From assembly GCF_003172935.1 (NCBI RefSeq), contig NZ_QGKS01000075.1:1-43890 (forward strand): a stretch of 43,890 nt of DNA. The letters run 5' to 3'. The position numbers and the translations under genes are program-made. The notes beneath the pieces are model-generated. The model was not told the DNA's origin. It made no database searches and was given only the letters and a program-made list of their open reading frames with translations. Positions 19,300 through 28,326 of the stretch are shown piece by piece. Within the stretch, counting starts at the first letter, position 1, and every line of letters begins with the position of its first letter. The stretch comes from Micromonospora sicca. GTDB lineage: Bacteria > Actinomycetota > Actinomycetes > Mycobacteriales > Micromonosporaceae.

Positions 19300-20184
19300 T
19301 CACCACGGGCCGAAGACGCGGTCGCCGGTCGCCGAGATCGCCGCGCAGAGCTCGTCGAGGTCCGCGCCGGTGGTCGCGGCGAGCGACCGGACCGTCAGCG
19401 GGATCAGGTACGACGCGTTGGGTCGTCCCCGGTGCGGCATCGGGGTCAGGTACGGCGCGTCGGTCTCCACCAGGATCTGGTCGAGCGGGGTGAGCGCGGC
19501 GGCCTCCCGCAGCGCCCCGGCGCTGCCGAAGGTGACCGTGCCGGCGAAGCTGAGCAGGTAGCCCCGGCGGACGCACTCGGCGGCGAACTCGGCGTCGCCG
19601 GAGAAGCAGTGCAGCACCACGGTGTCGGGACTGCCCTCGTCGTCGAGGATGCGCAGCACCTCGGCGTGCGCGTCCCGGTCGTGGATGACCAGCGCCTTGC
19701 CGTACCGCTTGGCGATGGCGATGTGCGCGCGGAAGCTCTCCTCCTGCGCCGACCGCCCCTCGTCGCCGGTGCGGTAGAAGTCCATCCCGGTCTCGCCGAC
19801 GCCGCGGACCCGGTCCCGGGCCGCGAGGGCCTCGATCTGGCGCAGCGCCTCGTTCAGGTCGGCCAGGCGGGGCGCCTCGTTCGGGTGCAGCGCCACGGTG
19901 GCCAGCACGGCCGGGTACTTCTCGGCGACGTCGGCGCCCCAGGCGGACGAGTCCACGTCCACACCGACCTGGACCAGCCGGTCCACGCCGACGGCGGCGG
20001 CCACCTCGATCGCGGCGGCGACCGGGTCGTCGGCGGGTCCCCCGGGCACGCCGGCCTCGCTGACGGTGATGTCCAGGTGGGTGTGGCTGTCCAGCACGGG
20101 CCGGGGCAGCGCCTCCGGGGCGGGCGGGAACTCCCCGGCCCGGCGGGCCGCGCGCTGCTTACGGGATTCGGTCTGCTCGCTCAT
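19300..20184 (-). CDS. tatD: TatD family metal-dependent hydrolase
   Basis: TIM-barrel amidohydrolase with 3'-5' DNase activity in studied members. Metal ligands are visible: LDSHTHLD with H34 and H36, the Glu in [10 protein letters not shown], the His in VIHDRDAH and VVLHCFSGD, and the Asp in LVETDAPYL. Length 294 residues. The start was placed at the ATG at 20184 ([15 protein letters not shown]). There is no clear ribosome-binding site, and the frame is open upstream, overlapping the divergent gene. It precedes rsmA with about 32 bases between tatD stop and rsmA ATG. Confidence 0.92.
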   Translation of the reverse strand: MSEQTESRKQRAARRAGEFPPAPEALPRPVLDSHTHLDITVSEAGVPGGPADDPVAAAIEVAAAVGVDRLVQVGVDVDSSAWGADVAEKYPAVLATVALHPNEAPRLADLNEALRQIEALAARDRVRGVGETGMDFYRTGDEGRSAQEESFRAHIAIAKRYGKALVIHDRDAHAEVLRILDDEGSPDTVVLHCFSGDAEFAAECVRRGYLLSFAGTVTFGSAGALREAAALTPLDQILVETDAPYLTPMPHRGRPNASYLIPLTVRSLAATTGADLDELCAAISATGDRVFGPW

Positions 20185-20265
20185 CGCGGCCAGCATCACA
20201 CACCGACCGGCCGCCGCGTTTCCGGACCGCCACCGACTGTTCACGCGAACAACACCTGTCACGCT

Positions 20266-20271
20266 TAGCGT
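20266..20271 (+). promoter_or_regulatory. Candidate leaderless promoter (-10) of the gene at 20279
   Basis: TAGCGT ends seven bases before the second of two consecutive GTG codons (20279), with no ribosome-binding site between. Confidence 0.45.
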
Positions 20272-20278
20272 CCCGGTG

Positions 20279-21529
20279 GTGACCGTCACCCCCCAGGCCA
20301 GCGGTACCGCGTCGGAGCGGGCCGGGCTGCACGTGACGTACGACGGCCGCGTCCATCCGGCGGAGGAGATCGCCCGGGGCGCGGCGTACGAGCTGTTCAG
20401 CGCGGACGAGGCGCCCGGTTTCGAGTGGGCGCCCCGGCCCGGCGCCACCCACCCCTGGCGGAAGTTTGTCCACGTCACCGAGGTGACGGCGGTGCACGGG
20501 GGGACCGAGCCGACCGAGGAGGCGGACTCGCCGCTGCTGATGCCGGTGCACCGGGAGCGGGGCTGGGCGCAGGTGCACCAGCTCAGCCAGCAGCCGGCCG
20601 CGGCCGGCGACCCGGTGCTCGCGGCGGTCCGCGCCTCGGCGGTGATCCGGCCCGGCACCCGGATGGTCAAGGTGCTCTCCGCCCGCCAGCTCGGCGGGTA
20701 CGTGCGGGGCTGGCTGCCGCACGGCTTCTGCTACCGGGAGCACGACGTCGCGCACCTGCGGACGCCGGCCGGGATGGCCGTGCTGCGGGGTGACGGCGAG
20801 GGCGGCCGGGACGGCACCGACGTGGCGTACGCGCTGCGCTGGCGGGCCGCCGGCCCGGAGGACTACGACGTGCCGGTCGGCGCGGCGCACCGGGGGCTGA
20901 CCGCGCTGCCGCCCCGGGACCGGCTCGGGCCGCCGGTGCTGGGCACCGGGTTCGTGCCGAGCAACGCCCAGCTCATCCCGGAGTTCATCACCCGGGACTT
21001 CGCGGACCTGCCGATGCCGGCCAACGCCACCCTGCTCGCCTACCCTGCGGAGGGGGTGGAGGTGGTGCTCTACACCTATCAGGCGGAGCAGCGCGGCTGG
21101 CTGCGCATGGTCGGCCCGCAGTGGCGGCACCTGCTCGCCGCGGTGCCCGGCCTCTCCCCCGACCAGGAGTACGTACCGACCGGCGACGCCCCGCGCTCCA
21201 CCCAGCTCGTCGGCGCCCATGCCGGGGGCGAGTACGAGGCGGTGTCCGACCAGCCCGGCGGGTTCCGGGTGCTGGCGATGACCCGGGCGGCCCGCTACCC
21301 GGTGGAGGCGGCGGCCCGCCGGCTGCGGCACGCGAGCTGGCGGGGGGTGCCCTGCCTGGTGCTCCGGGAGGAGGCGGGCTGGCTGCGGTTGCGGCTGTGC
21401 CGGCCGGATGCGGACCCGGTGGCGACGACCGGGGCACAGTGCCACGAACGGGGCGTCTACGAGACCTGGGGGCCGGGCGCGGAGGTGGCCGACGACCGGG
21501 TGGTGGACCTGCCGTACCCGGTGGCATAA
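20279..21529 (+). CDS. Conserved-looking protein of unknown function
   Basis: About 416 residues from GTG 20279 (or 417 from GTG 20276); the frame is open further upstream, but that part overlaps tatD. I do not recognise a family. It is soluble, rich in Arg, Gly, Ala and Pro, without signal peptide or membrane helices. Notable segments are LHVTYDGRVHPAEEIARGAA near the start, FEWAPRPGATHPWRKFVHVTEV, and two beta-rich blocks with RGWAQVHQLSQQ and RGWLRMVGPQWRHLL. The paired phrases suggest an internal duplication. Codon usage is like its neighbours, so it is genuinely coding. It is divergent from tatD and 58 bases ahead of the hydrolase. Confidence 0.72.
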   Translation: MTVTPQASGTASERAGLHVTYDGRVHPAEEIARGAAYELFSADEAPGFEWAPRPGATHPWRKFVHVTEVTAVHGGTEPTEEADSPLLMPVHRERGWAQVHQLSQQPAAAGDPVLAAVRASAVIRPGTRMVKVLSARQLGGYVRGWLPHGFCYREHDVAHLRTPAGMAVLRGDGEGGRDGTDVAYALRWRAAGPEDYDVPVGAAHRGLTALPPRDRLGPPVLGTGFVPSNAQLIPEFITRDFADLPMPANATLLAYPAEGVEVVLYTYQAEQRGWLRMVGPQWRHLLAAVPGLSPDQEYVPTGDAPRSTQLVGAHAGGEYEAVSDQPGGFRVLAMTRAARYPVEAAARRLRHASWRGVPCLVLREEAGWLRLRLCRPDADPVATTGAQCHERGVYETWGPGAEVADDRVVDLPYPVA

Positions 21530-21587
21530 CGGAGGGCGGCCCGGGAATGCGCGGCACGTCCGAGACGCCGCGCATCAGGAGACGACC

Positions 21588-22439
21588 ATGCCCTTCATCA
21601 CCGTGGGGACGGAGAATTCCGCCCCCATCGACCTGTACTACGAGGACCATGGCTCCGGGCAGCCGGTGGTGCTGATCCACGGCTTCCCGTTCAGCGGGGC
21701 GACCTGGGAGAAGATGAGCGGTCCCCTGCTGGCTGCGGGCTACCGGGTGATCACGTACGACCGGCGGGGGTTCGGCGCCTCGGCCCAGCCGGCGATGGGC
21801 TACGACTACGACACCTTCACCGCCGACCTCGACGTGCTGATGACCGAGCTGGACCTGCGCAACGCGATCCTGGTCGGCCACTCCATGGGTACCGGTGAGG
21901 TGACCCGCTACCTGGGGGCGTACGGCTCGAACCGGGTGGACCGGGCGGTGCTGATGGCCCCGTTGGCGCCGTTCCTGCTGAAGACCGGGGACAATCCCGA
22001 GGGTGTCGAGAAGAGCCTGTTCGACGGTTTCCAGAAGGCGATCATCGCCGACCGGTTCGCCTTCCTGACCCAGTTCTGCGACACGTTCTTCAACTACAGC
22101 GAGAACAAGGGCAAGTGGGTGAGCGAGGAGGCGTACCGGGCGCACTGGCAGATCGGGGCGCACGCGTCGGCGAAGGGCACCCACGACTCGGTGGACGCCT
22201 GGCTGACCGACTTCCGGGGCGACCTGTCGAAGATCAACGTCCCGGTGCTGATCATCCAGGGCGACAAGGACAACGTGCTGCCGTACCCGAAGACCGGTCA
22301 GCGGTTGCAGAACATGCTGTCCGACGTCCGGCTGGTCACCCTGAAGGGGGCGCCGCACGGCACGCCGTGGACGCACCCGACGGAGGTCAACCAGGCGATC
22401 ATGGAGTTCATCGGCGCGCCGCAGATGGCTCGCGCCTGA
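21588..22439 (+). CDS. Alpha/beta hydrolase, cofactor-free haloperoxidase-like
   Basis: The 283-residue protein starts MPFITVGTENSAPIDLYYED, typical of non-heme chloroperoxidase-like esterases. The oxyanion region is VLIHGFPFSG. The nucleophile elbow is GHSMG (Ser), the acid Asp lies in IQGDKDNVLP and the catalytic His in KGAPHGTP. The real substrate is unknown; most members are esterases with incidental perhydrolase activity. ATG 21588 sits behind AGGAGACGACC. It ends at a strong hairpin shared with convergent metG. Confidence 0.88.
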   Translation: MPFITVGTENSAPIDLYYEDHGSGQPVVLIHGFPFSGATWEKMSGPLLAAGYRVITYDRRGFGASAQPAMGYDYDTFTADLDVLMTELDLRNAILVGHSMGTGEVTRYLGAYGSNRVDRAVLMAPLAPFLLKTGDNPEGVEKSLFDGFQKAIIADRFAFLTQFCDTFFNYSENKGKWVSEEAYRAHWQIGAHASAKGTHDSVDAWLTDFRGDLSKINVPVLIIQGDKDNVLPYPKTGQRLQNMLSDVRLVTLKGAPHGTPWTHPTEVNQAIMEFIGAPQMARA

Positions 22440-22453
22440 CCCGCCACCGGCAT

Positions 22454-22488
22454 GGCCGCGGCCCCCGGGTTTCTCGGGGGCCGCGGCC
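22454..22488. terminator. Bidirectional terminator between the hydrolase and metG
   Basis: A 14-bp perfect stem, 22454-22467 with 22475-22488 (outer bases GGCCGCGG, loop GGTTTCT), lies between two convergent genes: 15 bases after the hydrolase and 16 bases after the metG stop. Confidence 0.8.
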
Positions 22489-22503
22489 GTGGTCGGTTCG
22501 GGC

Positions 22504-24306
22504 TCAGCCGGCGAGCCGGGCCAGCTCCTCGTCGACGATGGACGGGTCGAGCTTGCGGAAGACGGGCTTCGGCGGGGCGAGGTGCCGGCCCGCCTCCAGC
22601 GGTACCGACTCCCAGCGCGCGCCGATGGTGTAGTCGCCGGTCAGCACCGGATACGACGGCCCCCCGTCGAGGTCGTCGACCTGCTCGATCACCGGCATCG
22701 GGGCGTGCACGCCGGTGCCGCCGAGCAGTTCGTGGATCTGCTGCGCGGAGTGCGGCAGGAACGGGGTGAGCAGCGTGTTGGCGTCGCTGACCACCTGGAG
22801 GGCGACGTGCAGGATGGTGCCCATCCGCGGCTTGTCCGCCTCGCCCTTGAGCTTCCACGGGGCCTGCTCGGAGAGATACCGGTTCGCCTCGGCGACCACC
22901 TTCATCGCCTCGCCGATGGCCTGCTTCTGCCGGTGCTTGGCGATCAGGTCGCCGACGACGGCGAAGCCGGCCCGGGCGGTGGCGAGCAGCGCCTCGTCGG
23001 CCTCGGTGAGCCCGGCCGGGTCGATCGGCGGGATGGCGCCGAAGTTCTTCGCCGCCATCGAGACGGACCGGTTGACCAGGTTGCCCCAGCCGGCGACCAG
23101 CTCGTCGTTGTTGCGGCGGAGGAACTCGGCCCAGGTGAAGTCGGTGTCGTTGCTCTCCGGGCCGGCGACGGCGATGAAGTAGCGCAGCGCGTCGGCGTCG
23201 TACCGCTCGAGGAAGTCCCGGACGTAGATGACGACCTTGCGGGACGAGGAGAACTTCCGCCCCTCCATGGTGAGGAACTCGCTGGAGACCACCTCGGTGG
23301 GGAGGTTGAGCCGGCCGAGCTGGCCCGGCTCGCCGTCCCGGCTGCCCTCGCCGGAGTAGCCGCTGAGCAGCGCCGGCCAGATCACCGAGTGGAAGACGAT
23401 GTTGTCCTTGCCCATGAAGTAGTAGGCCAGGGCGTCCTTGCCCTCCCCGTCGGTCGACCACCACTTCCGCCAGGCCTCCGGGTCGCCGGAGCGGCGGGCC
23501 CACTCGATGGAGGCGGACAGGTAGCCGATCACCGCGTCGAACCAGACGTAGATCCGTTTGTCGGTGCGGTCCCGCCAGCCGTCCAGCGGGATCGGCACGC
23601 CCCACTCCAGGTCGCGGGTGATGGCCCGGGGCTGGAGGTCGTCGAGCAGGTTCCGGGAGAAGCGCAGCACGTTGGGGCGCCAGCCCTCCCGGGTGTCCAG
23701 CCACTGCCGCAGCGCGTCGGCGAGGGCGGGCAGGTCCAGGAAGAAGTGCTCGGTCTCGACGAACTTCGGGGTCTCCCCGTTGATCTTCGACCTGGGGTTG
23801 ATCAGGTCGATCGGGTCGAGCTGGTTGCCGCAGTTGTCGCACTGGTCGCCGCGGGCGCTGTCGTACCCGCAGATCGGGCAGGTGCCCTCGATGTACCGGT
23901 CGGGCAGGGTCCGGCCGGTGGACGGGGAGATCGCCCCCATGGTGGTCTTCGGGACGATGTAGCCGTTGCGGTACATCCCCTCGAACAGGTCCTGCACCAC
24001 CGCGTAGTGGTTGCGGGTGGTGGTGCGGGTGAACAGGTCGTAGGACAGACCGAGGCCGTGCAGGTCCTCGACGATCACCCGGTTGTACCGGTCGGCCAGC
24101 TCGCGCGGGGTGACGCCCTCGGCGTCGGCCTGCACCTGGATCGGCGTGCCGTGCTCGTCGGTGCCGGAGACCATGAGCACGTCGTGACCGGCCATCCGCA
24201 TGTACCGGGCGAAGACGTCGGAGGGAACGCCGAATCCGGATACGTGGCCGATGTGGCGCGGGCCGTTGGCGTAGGGCCAGGCGACCGCGGCGAGAACGTG
24301 ACTCAT
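22504..24306 (-). CDS. metG: Methionyl-tRNA synthetase MetG
   Basis: Charges tRNA-Met. The start [20 protein letters not shown] contains the HIGH motif (residues 18-21). The zinc knuckle CPIC...CDNC uses C143, C146, C156 and C159. The KMSKS loop appears as the variant KFSSSR at about residue 351. An anticodon-binding helical domain follows. The protein is 600 residues from ATG 24306, without the C-terminal tRNA-binding extension of some bacteria. TAGGCT lies eight bases before the ATG and there is no Shine-Dalgarno site, so the mRNA may be leaderless. Divergent from the membrane protein gene at 24457. Confidence 0.95.
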   Translation of the reverse strand: MSHVLAAVAWPYANGPRHIGHVSGFGVPSDVFARYMRMAGHDVLMVSGTDEHGTPIQVQADAEGVTPRELADRYNRVIVEDLHGLGLSYDLFTRTTTRNHYAVVQDLFEGMYRNGYIVPKTTMGAISPSTGRTLPDRYIEGTCPICGYDSARGDQCDNCGNQLDPIDLINPRSKINGETPKFVETEHFFLDLPALADALRQWLDTREGWRPNVLRFSRNLLDDLQPRAITRDLEWGVPIPLDGWRDRTDKRIYVWFDAVIGYLSASIEWARRSGDPEAWRKWWSTDGEGKDALAYYFMGKDNIVFHSVIWPALLSGYSGEGSRDGEPGQLGRLNLPTEVVSSEFLTMEGRKFSSSRKVVIYVRDFLERYDADALRYFIAVAGPESNDTDFTWAEFLRRNNDELVAGWGNLVNRSVSMAAKNFGAIPPIDPAGLTEADEALLATARAGFAVVGDLIAKHRQKQAIGEAMKVVAEANRYLSEQAPWKLKGEADKPRMGTILHVALQVVSDANTLLTPFLPHSAQQIHELLGGTGVHAPMPVIEQVDDLDGGPSYPVLTGDYTIGARWESVPLEAGRHLAPPKPVFRKLDPSIVDEELARLAG

Positions 24307-24314
24307 GACCAGCA

Positions 24315-24320
24315 AGCCTA
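24315..24320 (-). promoter_or_regulatory. Candidate leaderless promoter (-10) of metG
   Basis: TAGGCT is eight bases before the metG ATG (24306), with no ribosome-binding site between. Confidence 0.45.
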
Positions 24321-24456
24321 GTGACCGTCACGGGGTGGCGGCGAATCAATAGGGGCCCCGGGGTGGCGGCGGCCGGTCCGGGACGCCGACACCCCGTCCG
24401 ATTTGTCGCCGACACGCGGCCTGAGCTGCCCGGTCGCCTCGCCGTACCAGTGTCAA

Positions 24457-25347
24457 ATGAACGTCGTGACCAGCAGACCAGCGGCCCCGGAGCAGGACGG
24501 ACCGTCCTCCGGGCCGGCGGCCGGCGACGAGCGGCGCCCGGCCCGCGCCGGGTCCGTCGCCCCGCAGCCCCGGGCGGTCCCGGTCGAGCCGGCCGAGCCG
24601 ACCGAGGCGCCCGCCACCGTGGAGCCGACCACCGGGGCGCCGGTGGACGCCGTCCCGCGCCGGGTCCCGGTCCGCCAGCCGGGCCGCGGGCACTGGCGCC
24701 AGCCCGTCACCGGTACGCCGGGCGACGGCGACGCCGGCTGGCGACCGATCGAGGAGGTGCACTGGGACGGCACGCCGCTGCGCGAGGAGCCGCGCCGGCG
24801 CCGGTCGGTGCGGGATCGGCTGGCCGTCCGGCGCGCCACCCCCCGCCGCACCCACCCACCGGACCCGCTGCCGGCGCTGGCCGCGCTGCTGGCGCTGAGC
24901 CTGCTGGCCACCTTCTTCGCCTGGGTCAGCGCCGGGCCGCTCTGGCTGGCGGTCGGCCATTCCACGGGGGGCACCGTGGTGATCGCCGACTGCACCGGCG
25001 GCGGGCTGACCCAGCGCTGCCGGGGGATCTTCCTCGCCGATGGGGGCCGGTTCGTCGCGCACGGGGTCCGGGTCAGCGGGGTGCCCGCCGAGCGCACCGG
25101 CACCGGCACGGCGCTGCCGGCGCGGATGATCCGGGCCGACGGCGGCACCGCGTACGCGGACACCGGGTCCGGCCGGCACCTGCGCTGGCTGCTCGGCCTG
25201 CTGCTGGTGCTGGCCTGCGGCGCCGGGATCGCCCGGTGGACCGGCGCGACCCGGCTACGGGACCCGCGGCGACGCCACTGGGCGGTCGGGGTGTCGCTGA
25301 CCGGGCCGCTGCTGATCACCCTGGGCTTCCTCGCGGCCGCCTGGTGA
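24457..25347 (+). CDS. Membrane protein with long Pro/Arg-rich cytoplasmic N-terminus, unknown function
   Basis: About 296 residues from ATG 24457 (MNVVTSRPAAPEQ); upstream codons are open but poorly supported. Residues 1-145 are disordered and rich in Pro, Ala and Arg. A first membrane helix (about 147-172, PALAALLALSLLATFFAW) leads to an extracytoplasmic loop with two Cys (ADCTGGGLTQRC) that could form a disulfide. Two further helices follow near the C-terminus (LLGLLLVLACGAGIA and GVSLTGPLLITLGFLAAA). No family recognised. It converges on rsmI with 10 bases between stops. M. tuberculosis also has a membrane protein (Rv1004c) in this location, but homology is not established. Confidence 0.68.
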   Translation: MNVVTSRPAAPEQDGPSSGPAAGDERRPARAGSVAPQPRAVPVEPAEPTEAPATVEPTTGAPVDAVPRRVPVRQPGRGHWRQPVTGTPGDGDAGWRPIEEVHWDGTPLREEPRRRRSVRDRLAVRRATPRRTHPPDPLPALAALLALSLLATFFAWVSAGPLWLAVGHSTGGTVVIADCTGGGLTQRCRGIFLADGGRFVAHGVRVSGVPAERTGTGTALPARMIRADGGTAYADTGSGRHLRWLLGLLLVLACGAGIARWTGATRLRDPRRRHWAVGVSLTGPLLITLGFLAAAW

Positions 25348-25357
25348 CCGGTGTCGG

Positions 25358-26206
25358 TCAGCCGTGCACGACGCCGTAGACCTCGCGGCGCCGCAACCCG
25401 TACTCGGTCGCGACCTCGGTGATGGCGTCCCGCCGGGACAGCCCGGCGGACTCCCGCTCGGCGACCGCCGCGCGGAGCGTGTCGTCGTCGGGCCGGACCG
25501 CGGCGGCGGGCGGCGCGCCGGCCACCACCAGGGTGATCTCGCCCCGGGGCTCGCCCTCGGCGGCCCAGTCGGCCAGCTCGCCCAGCGGCCGGCGGACCAC
25601 CTCCTCGTACGTCTTGGTCAGCTCCCGGCAGAGCGCGGCGGGCCGGTCGGGGCCGAAGGCGGCGGCCAGGTCGGCCAGGGCGGCGGTGATCCGGTGCGGG
25701 GCCTCGAAGAGCACCAGGGTGCGTTCCTCGGCGGCCAGGGCCCGCAGCCGGGACCGGCGGGCGCCCGGTGAGCGGGGCAGGAAGCCCTCGAAGCAGAACC
25801 GGTCGCTGGGCAGCCCGGACAGCGCCAGGGCGGTGGTCACCGCGCTGGGCCCGGGGGCGGCGGTGACCGGGACGCCGGCGTCGAGCGCGCCCCGGACCAG
25901 CCGGTACCCGGGGTCGGAGACGCTGGGCATGCCGCCGTCGGTGACCAGGGCGACCACGTACCCGGCGGTGAGCACCTCGACCAGTTCCGGGGTACGCCGC
26001 TCCTCGTTCCCCTCGAAGTAGGAGACGATCCGGCCGGGGACCGTGACGGCCAGGTCCCGGGCGAGCCGGGTGAGCCGCCGGGTGTCCTCGGCGGCGACCA
26101 CGTCGGCGGTGGCGAGCACCTCGCGGAACCGGGCCGAGGCGTCGGCCGGGTTGCCCAGCGGCGCGCCGAGCAGAATCAGCCGCCCAATCTCGGACACTTC
26201 ACCCAC
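25358..26206 (-). CDS. rsmI: 16S rRNA 2'-O-ribose C1402 methyltransferase RsmI
   Basis: Methylates the ribose of C1402 in the decoding centre using SAM. The tetrapyrrole-methylase-like fold shows GRLILLGAPLGNPADAS (8-24), AAEDTRRLTRL, VSYFEGNE, ALVTDGGMPSVSDPGYRLV (SAM loop) and TAAPGPSAVTTALALSGL. The GTG at 26206 has AAGGAG eight bases upstream and gives 282 residues, the family length; longer open frames upstream are on the complement of the mannosyltransferase gene. It is divergent from the protein mannosyltransferase, the same pair as in mycobacteria. Confidence 0.94.
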   Translation of the reverse strand: MGEVSEIGRLILLGAPLGNPADASARFREVLATADVVAAEDTRRLTRLARDLAVTVPGRIVSYFEGNEERRTPELVEVLTAGYVVALVTDGGMPSVSDPGYRLVRGALDAGVPVTAAPGPSAVTTALALSGLPSDRFCFEGFLPRSPGARRSRLRALAAEERTLVLFEAPHRITAALADLAAAFGPDRPAALCRELTKTYEEVVRRPLGELADWAAEGEPRGEITLVVAGAPPAAAVRPDDDTLRAAVAERESAGLSRRDAITEVATEYGLRRREVYGVVHG

Positions 26207-26277
26207 GAATGGCACTCCTTCATCGACGGCGGTACCAATCTCGGAAACGACAGGCACCACCGGGCACCTTCGCAGCC

Positions 26278-26283
26278 TACGAT
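26278..26283 (+). promoter_or_regulatory. Candidate leaderless promoter (-10) of the mannosyltransferase gene
   Basis: TACGAT ends six bases before GTG 26290. No ribosome-binding site is present. Confidence 0.5.
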
Positions 26284-26289
26284 CGCCGG

Positions 26290-27990
26290 GTGACGAGTGC
26301 GTCGACAGCACAGAGCGTGATCGCGGGCCGGTCCGAGCCGGGCCGGACGACGACCGGCCACCCCGCCGCCGGCCCGGCCGACGAGTCCGCGGCGACGGGT
26401 GGGCGCGGCGTCCCGGCGATCGTCCGGCGGCGGCTCGCCACCGTCGACGCCCGGCTCGACGGGCACGCCTGGCTGGCCACCGGGGTGGTCGTGCTGATCG
26501 CGGCGATCCTCCGGTTCGTCGGCCTGAGCGGCCCCAACGGCAAGATCTTCGACGAGATCTACTACGCCCGCGACGCGTACGGCCTGATCGACCGGGGCGT
26601 CGAGTGGAACTACAAGGACAACGGCCCGTCGTACGTGGTGCACCCCCCGCTGGGGAAGTGGCTGATCGGGTTCGGCGAGTGGGCCTTCGGCTACCAGGAC
26701 GCCGAGACGAAGATCTCCGTCCCGGGGCACCTGATGACCACCGCCCCCGAGTTCGGCTGGCGCTTCGCGGCGGCCGTCGCGGGAACGCTGTCGGTGCTGC
26801 TGCTGGTCCGGATCGGCCGGCGGCTGTTCCGGTCCACCACGCTGGGCTGCGCGGCCGGCCTGCTGCTCGGCCTGGACGGCTTCCACCTGGTGCTCTCCCG
26901 CACCGCCCTGCTCGACATCTTCCTGCTGCTCTTCGTGCTGGCCGCGTTCGGCGCCCTGGTGCTGGACCGGGACGCCCGGCGGCGCCGCTGGGCCCGCGCG
27001 CTGGACGAGGGGCTGGACCCGTCCCGCCCGGGGCGGGCCGGCCGGCCACCGGCGGGCTGGCGGAACTGGCCGTGGTGGCGGCTGCTCGCCGGGGTGCTGC
27101 TCGGCTGCGCCTGCTCGGTCAAGTGGAGCGGCATCTACTTCCTGCCGGCCTTCGCGCTGCTGGTGATCTTCTGGGAGGTCGGGGTCCGTCGCTCCGCCGG
27201 GGTACGCCGCCCGTGGCGGGACGCGCTCCTCGACGAGCTGCCCTGGCTGCTGGCAGCCGGCGTGCTGATGGTCGCCACCTACCTGGTCACCTGGTCCGGC
27301 TGGCTGCTCGGTGACGAGGGCTACTACCGCCTGGCCAGCCGTTACCCGAACACCCCCGGCCTGAGCGACGCCCCGGTCATCGGCCCGCTGATCAACCTGT
27401 GGGAGTACCACCGGGCCGCGTACGGCTTCCACACCCAGCTCGACGACCCGCACAAGTACCAGTCCTGGCCGTGGCAGTGGCTGCTGCTGGGCCGGCCGGT
27501 CGCCTTCTACTGGTCGGGTGAGGGGGCCTGCGGCGCGCCGAGCTGCGCCTCGGAGATCCTGCTGCTGGGCACCCCGCTGCTCTGGTGGTCGTTCCTGCCG
27601 GCGCTGGTGGCGACGGTCTGGCTCGGGGCGGCCCGCCGGGACTGGCGGGCCGGGGCGATCCTGCTCTGCGTGGGCGCCGGCCTGCTGCCCTGGTTCTGGT
27701 TCGCCCTGGACGGGCGGACGATGTTCTCCTTCTACGCCGCGCCGGCGCTGCCGTTCCTGGTGCTGGCGGTGGTCTACGTGCTCGGCGCGATCATCTCGCC
27801 GGCCGGATCGACCGTCGAGCCCGCGGCGGAGGAGGTCTCCGACCGGCGGCTGGTCGGCGGGATCATCGCCGGCGCGTACGTGCTGCTCGTCGCGCTCTGC
27901 TTCGCGTACTTCTATCCGATCTTCGTCGGCCGGCTGCTGCCGTACGCGGACTGGTCGGCCCGGATGTGGCTGGACGGTCGCTGGATCTGA
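26290..27990 (+). CDS. pmt: Polyprenyl-phosphate-mannose--protein O-mannosyltransferase (GT39)
   Basis: Integral membrane enzyme that transfers mannose from polyprenyl-phosphate mannose to Ser/Thr of proteins during Sec export. The 566-residue protein has a cytoplasmic N-terminus, then about 10-11 membrane helices. The catalytic first-loop motif FDEIYYARDAYG (D88, E89) is clear, as are VHPPLGKW, LSRTALLDIFLL (helix near 215-235), CSVKWSGIYFLP and WPWQWLLLGRP. GTG 26290 follows TACGAT by six bases without a Shine-Dalgarno site. The secreted Pro/Thr-rich proteins encoded just downstream (28.3-30.4 kb) are plausible substrates, which is inference from position and composition. Confidence 0.94.
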   Translation: MTSASTAQSVIAGRSEPGRTTTGHPAAGPADESAATGGRGVPAIVRRRLATVDARLDGHAWLATGVVVLIAAILRFVGLSGPNGKIFDEIYYARDAYGLIDRGVEWNYKDNGPSYVVHPPLGKWLIGFGEWAFGYQDAETKISVPGHLMTTAPEFGWRFAAAVAGTLSVLLLVRIGRRLFRSTTLGCAAGLLLGLDGFHLVLSRTALLDIFLLLFVLAAFGALVLDRDARRRRWARALDEGLDPSRPGRAGRPPAGWRNWPWWRLLAGVLLGCACSVKWSGIYFLPAFALLVIFWEVGVRRSAGVRRPWRDALLDELPWLLAAGVLMVATYLVTWSGWLLGDEGYYRLASRYPNTPGLSDAPVIGPLINLWEYHRAAYGFHTQLDDPHKYQSWPWQWLLLGRPVAFYWSGEGACGAPSCASEILLLGTPLLWWSFLPALVATVWLGAARRDWRAGAILLCVGAGLLPWFWFALDGRTMFSFYAAPALPFLVLAVVYVLGAIISPAGSTVEPAAEEVSDRRLVGGIIAGAYVLLVALCFAYFYPIFVGRLLPYADWSARMWLDGRWI

Positions 27991-28042
27991 GGCCCGAGCG
28001 GCGCGGCCCGCACAGCCGCCGCAGCGGACCGGGCACAGAGAA

Positions 28043-28090
28043 GCGCGCCCCGATCGCCTGCCACGGGGGAAGCGGGCGATTGGGGCGCGC
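28043..28090 (+). terminator. Hairpin terminator after the mannosyltransferase gene
   Basis: A 16-bp stem, GCGCGCCCCGATCGCC (28043-28058) with GGCGATTGGGGCGCGC (28075-28090), contains one G-T pair. It starts 52 bases after the stop. The rest of the gap to 28313 has only a small CTCCAGC/GCTGGAG hairpin at about 28111-28136 and no recognisable gene. Confidence 0.7.
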
Positions 28091-28313
28091 ATGAAGAGCT
28101 TAACCACACTCCAGCACGTTCACAACGGCTGGAGTTGGGTCAGATTTCCGACGGATGCACCAGGGGCCGAATGGTTCACATCCGGCAGCTGACCGTGGGT
28201 GATCCGACAGGAACCTTCCGAATTCGTCGGGTACGGAGGGCACCTCCATCAGGTCGGGCGGCGACGGTCGCCGCGGCGGCCCGACCCGGATGATCATCTA
28301 AAGTGGATCTCAC

Positions 28314-28319
28314 TACACT
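28314..28319 (+). promoter_or_regulatory. Candidate leaderless promoter (-10) of the vWA gene
   Basis: TACACT ends seven bases before GTG 28327. TGATCA at 28291-28296 gives a weak -35 with a 17-base spacer. Confidence 0.5.
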
Positions 28320-28326
28320 TCGCCCG

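Noticed and set aside
28091..28192. 33-codon frame after the mannosyltransferase terminator
   Set aside because: It starts directly after a terminator stem without a ribosome-binding site or promoter.
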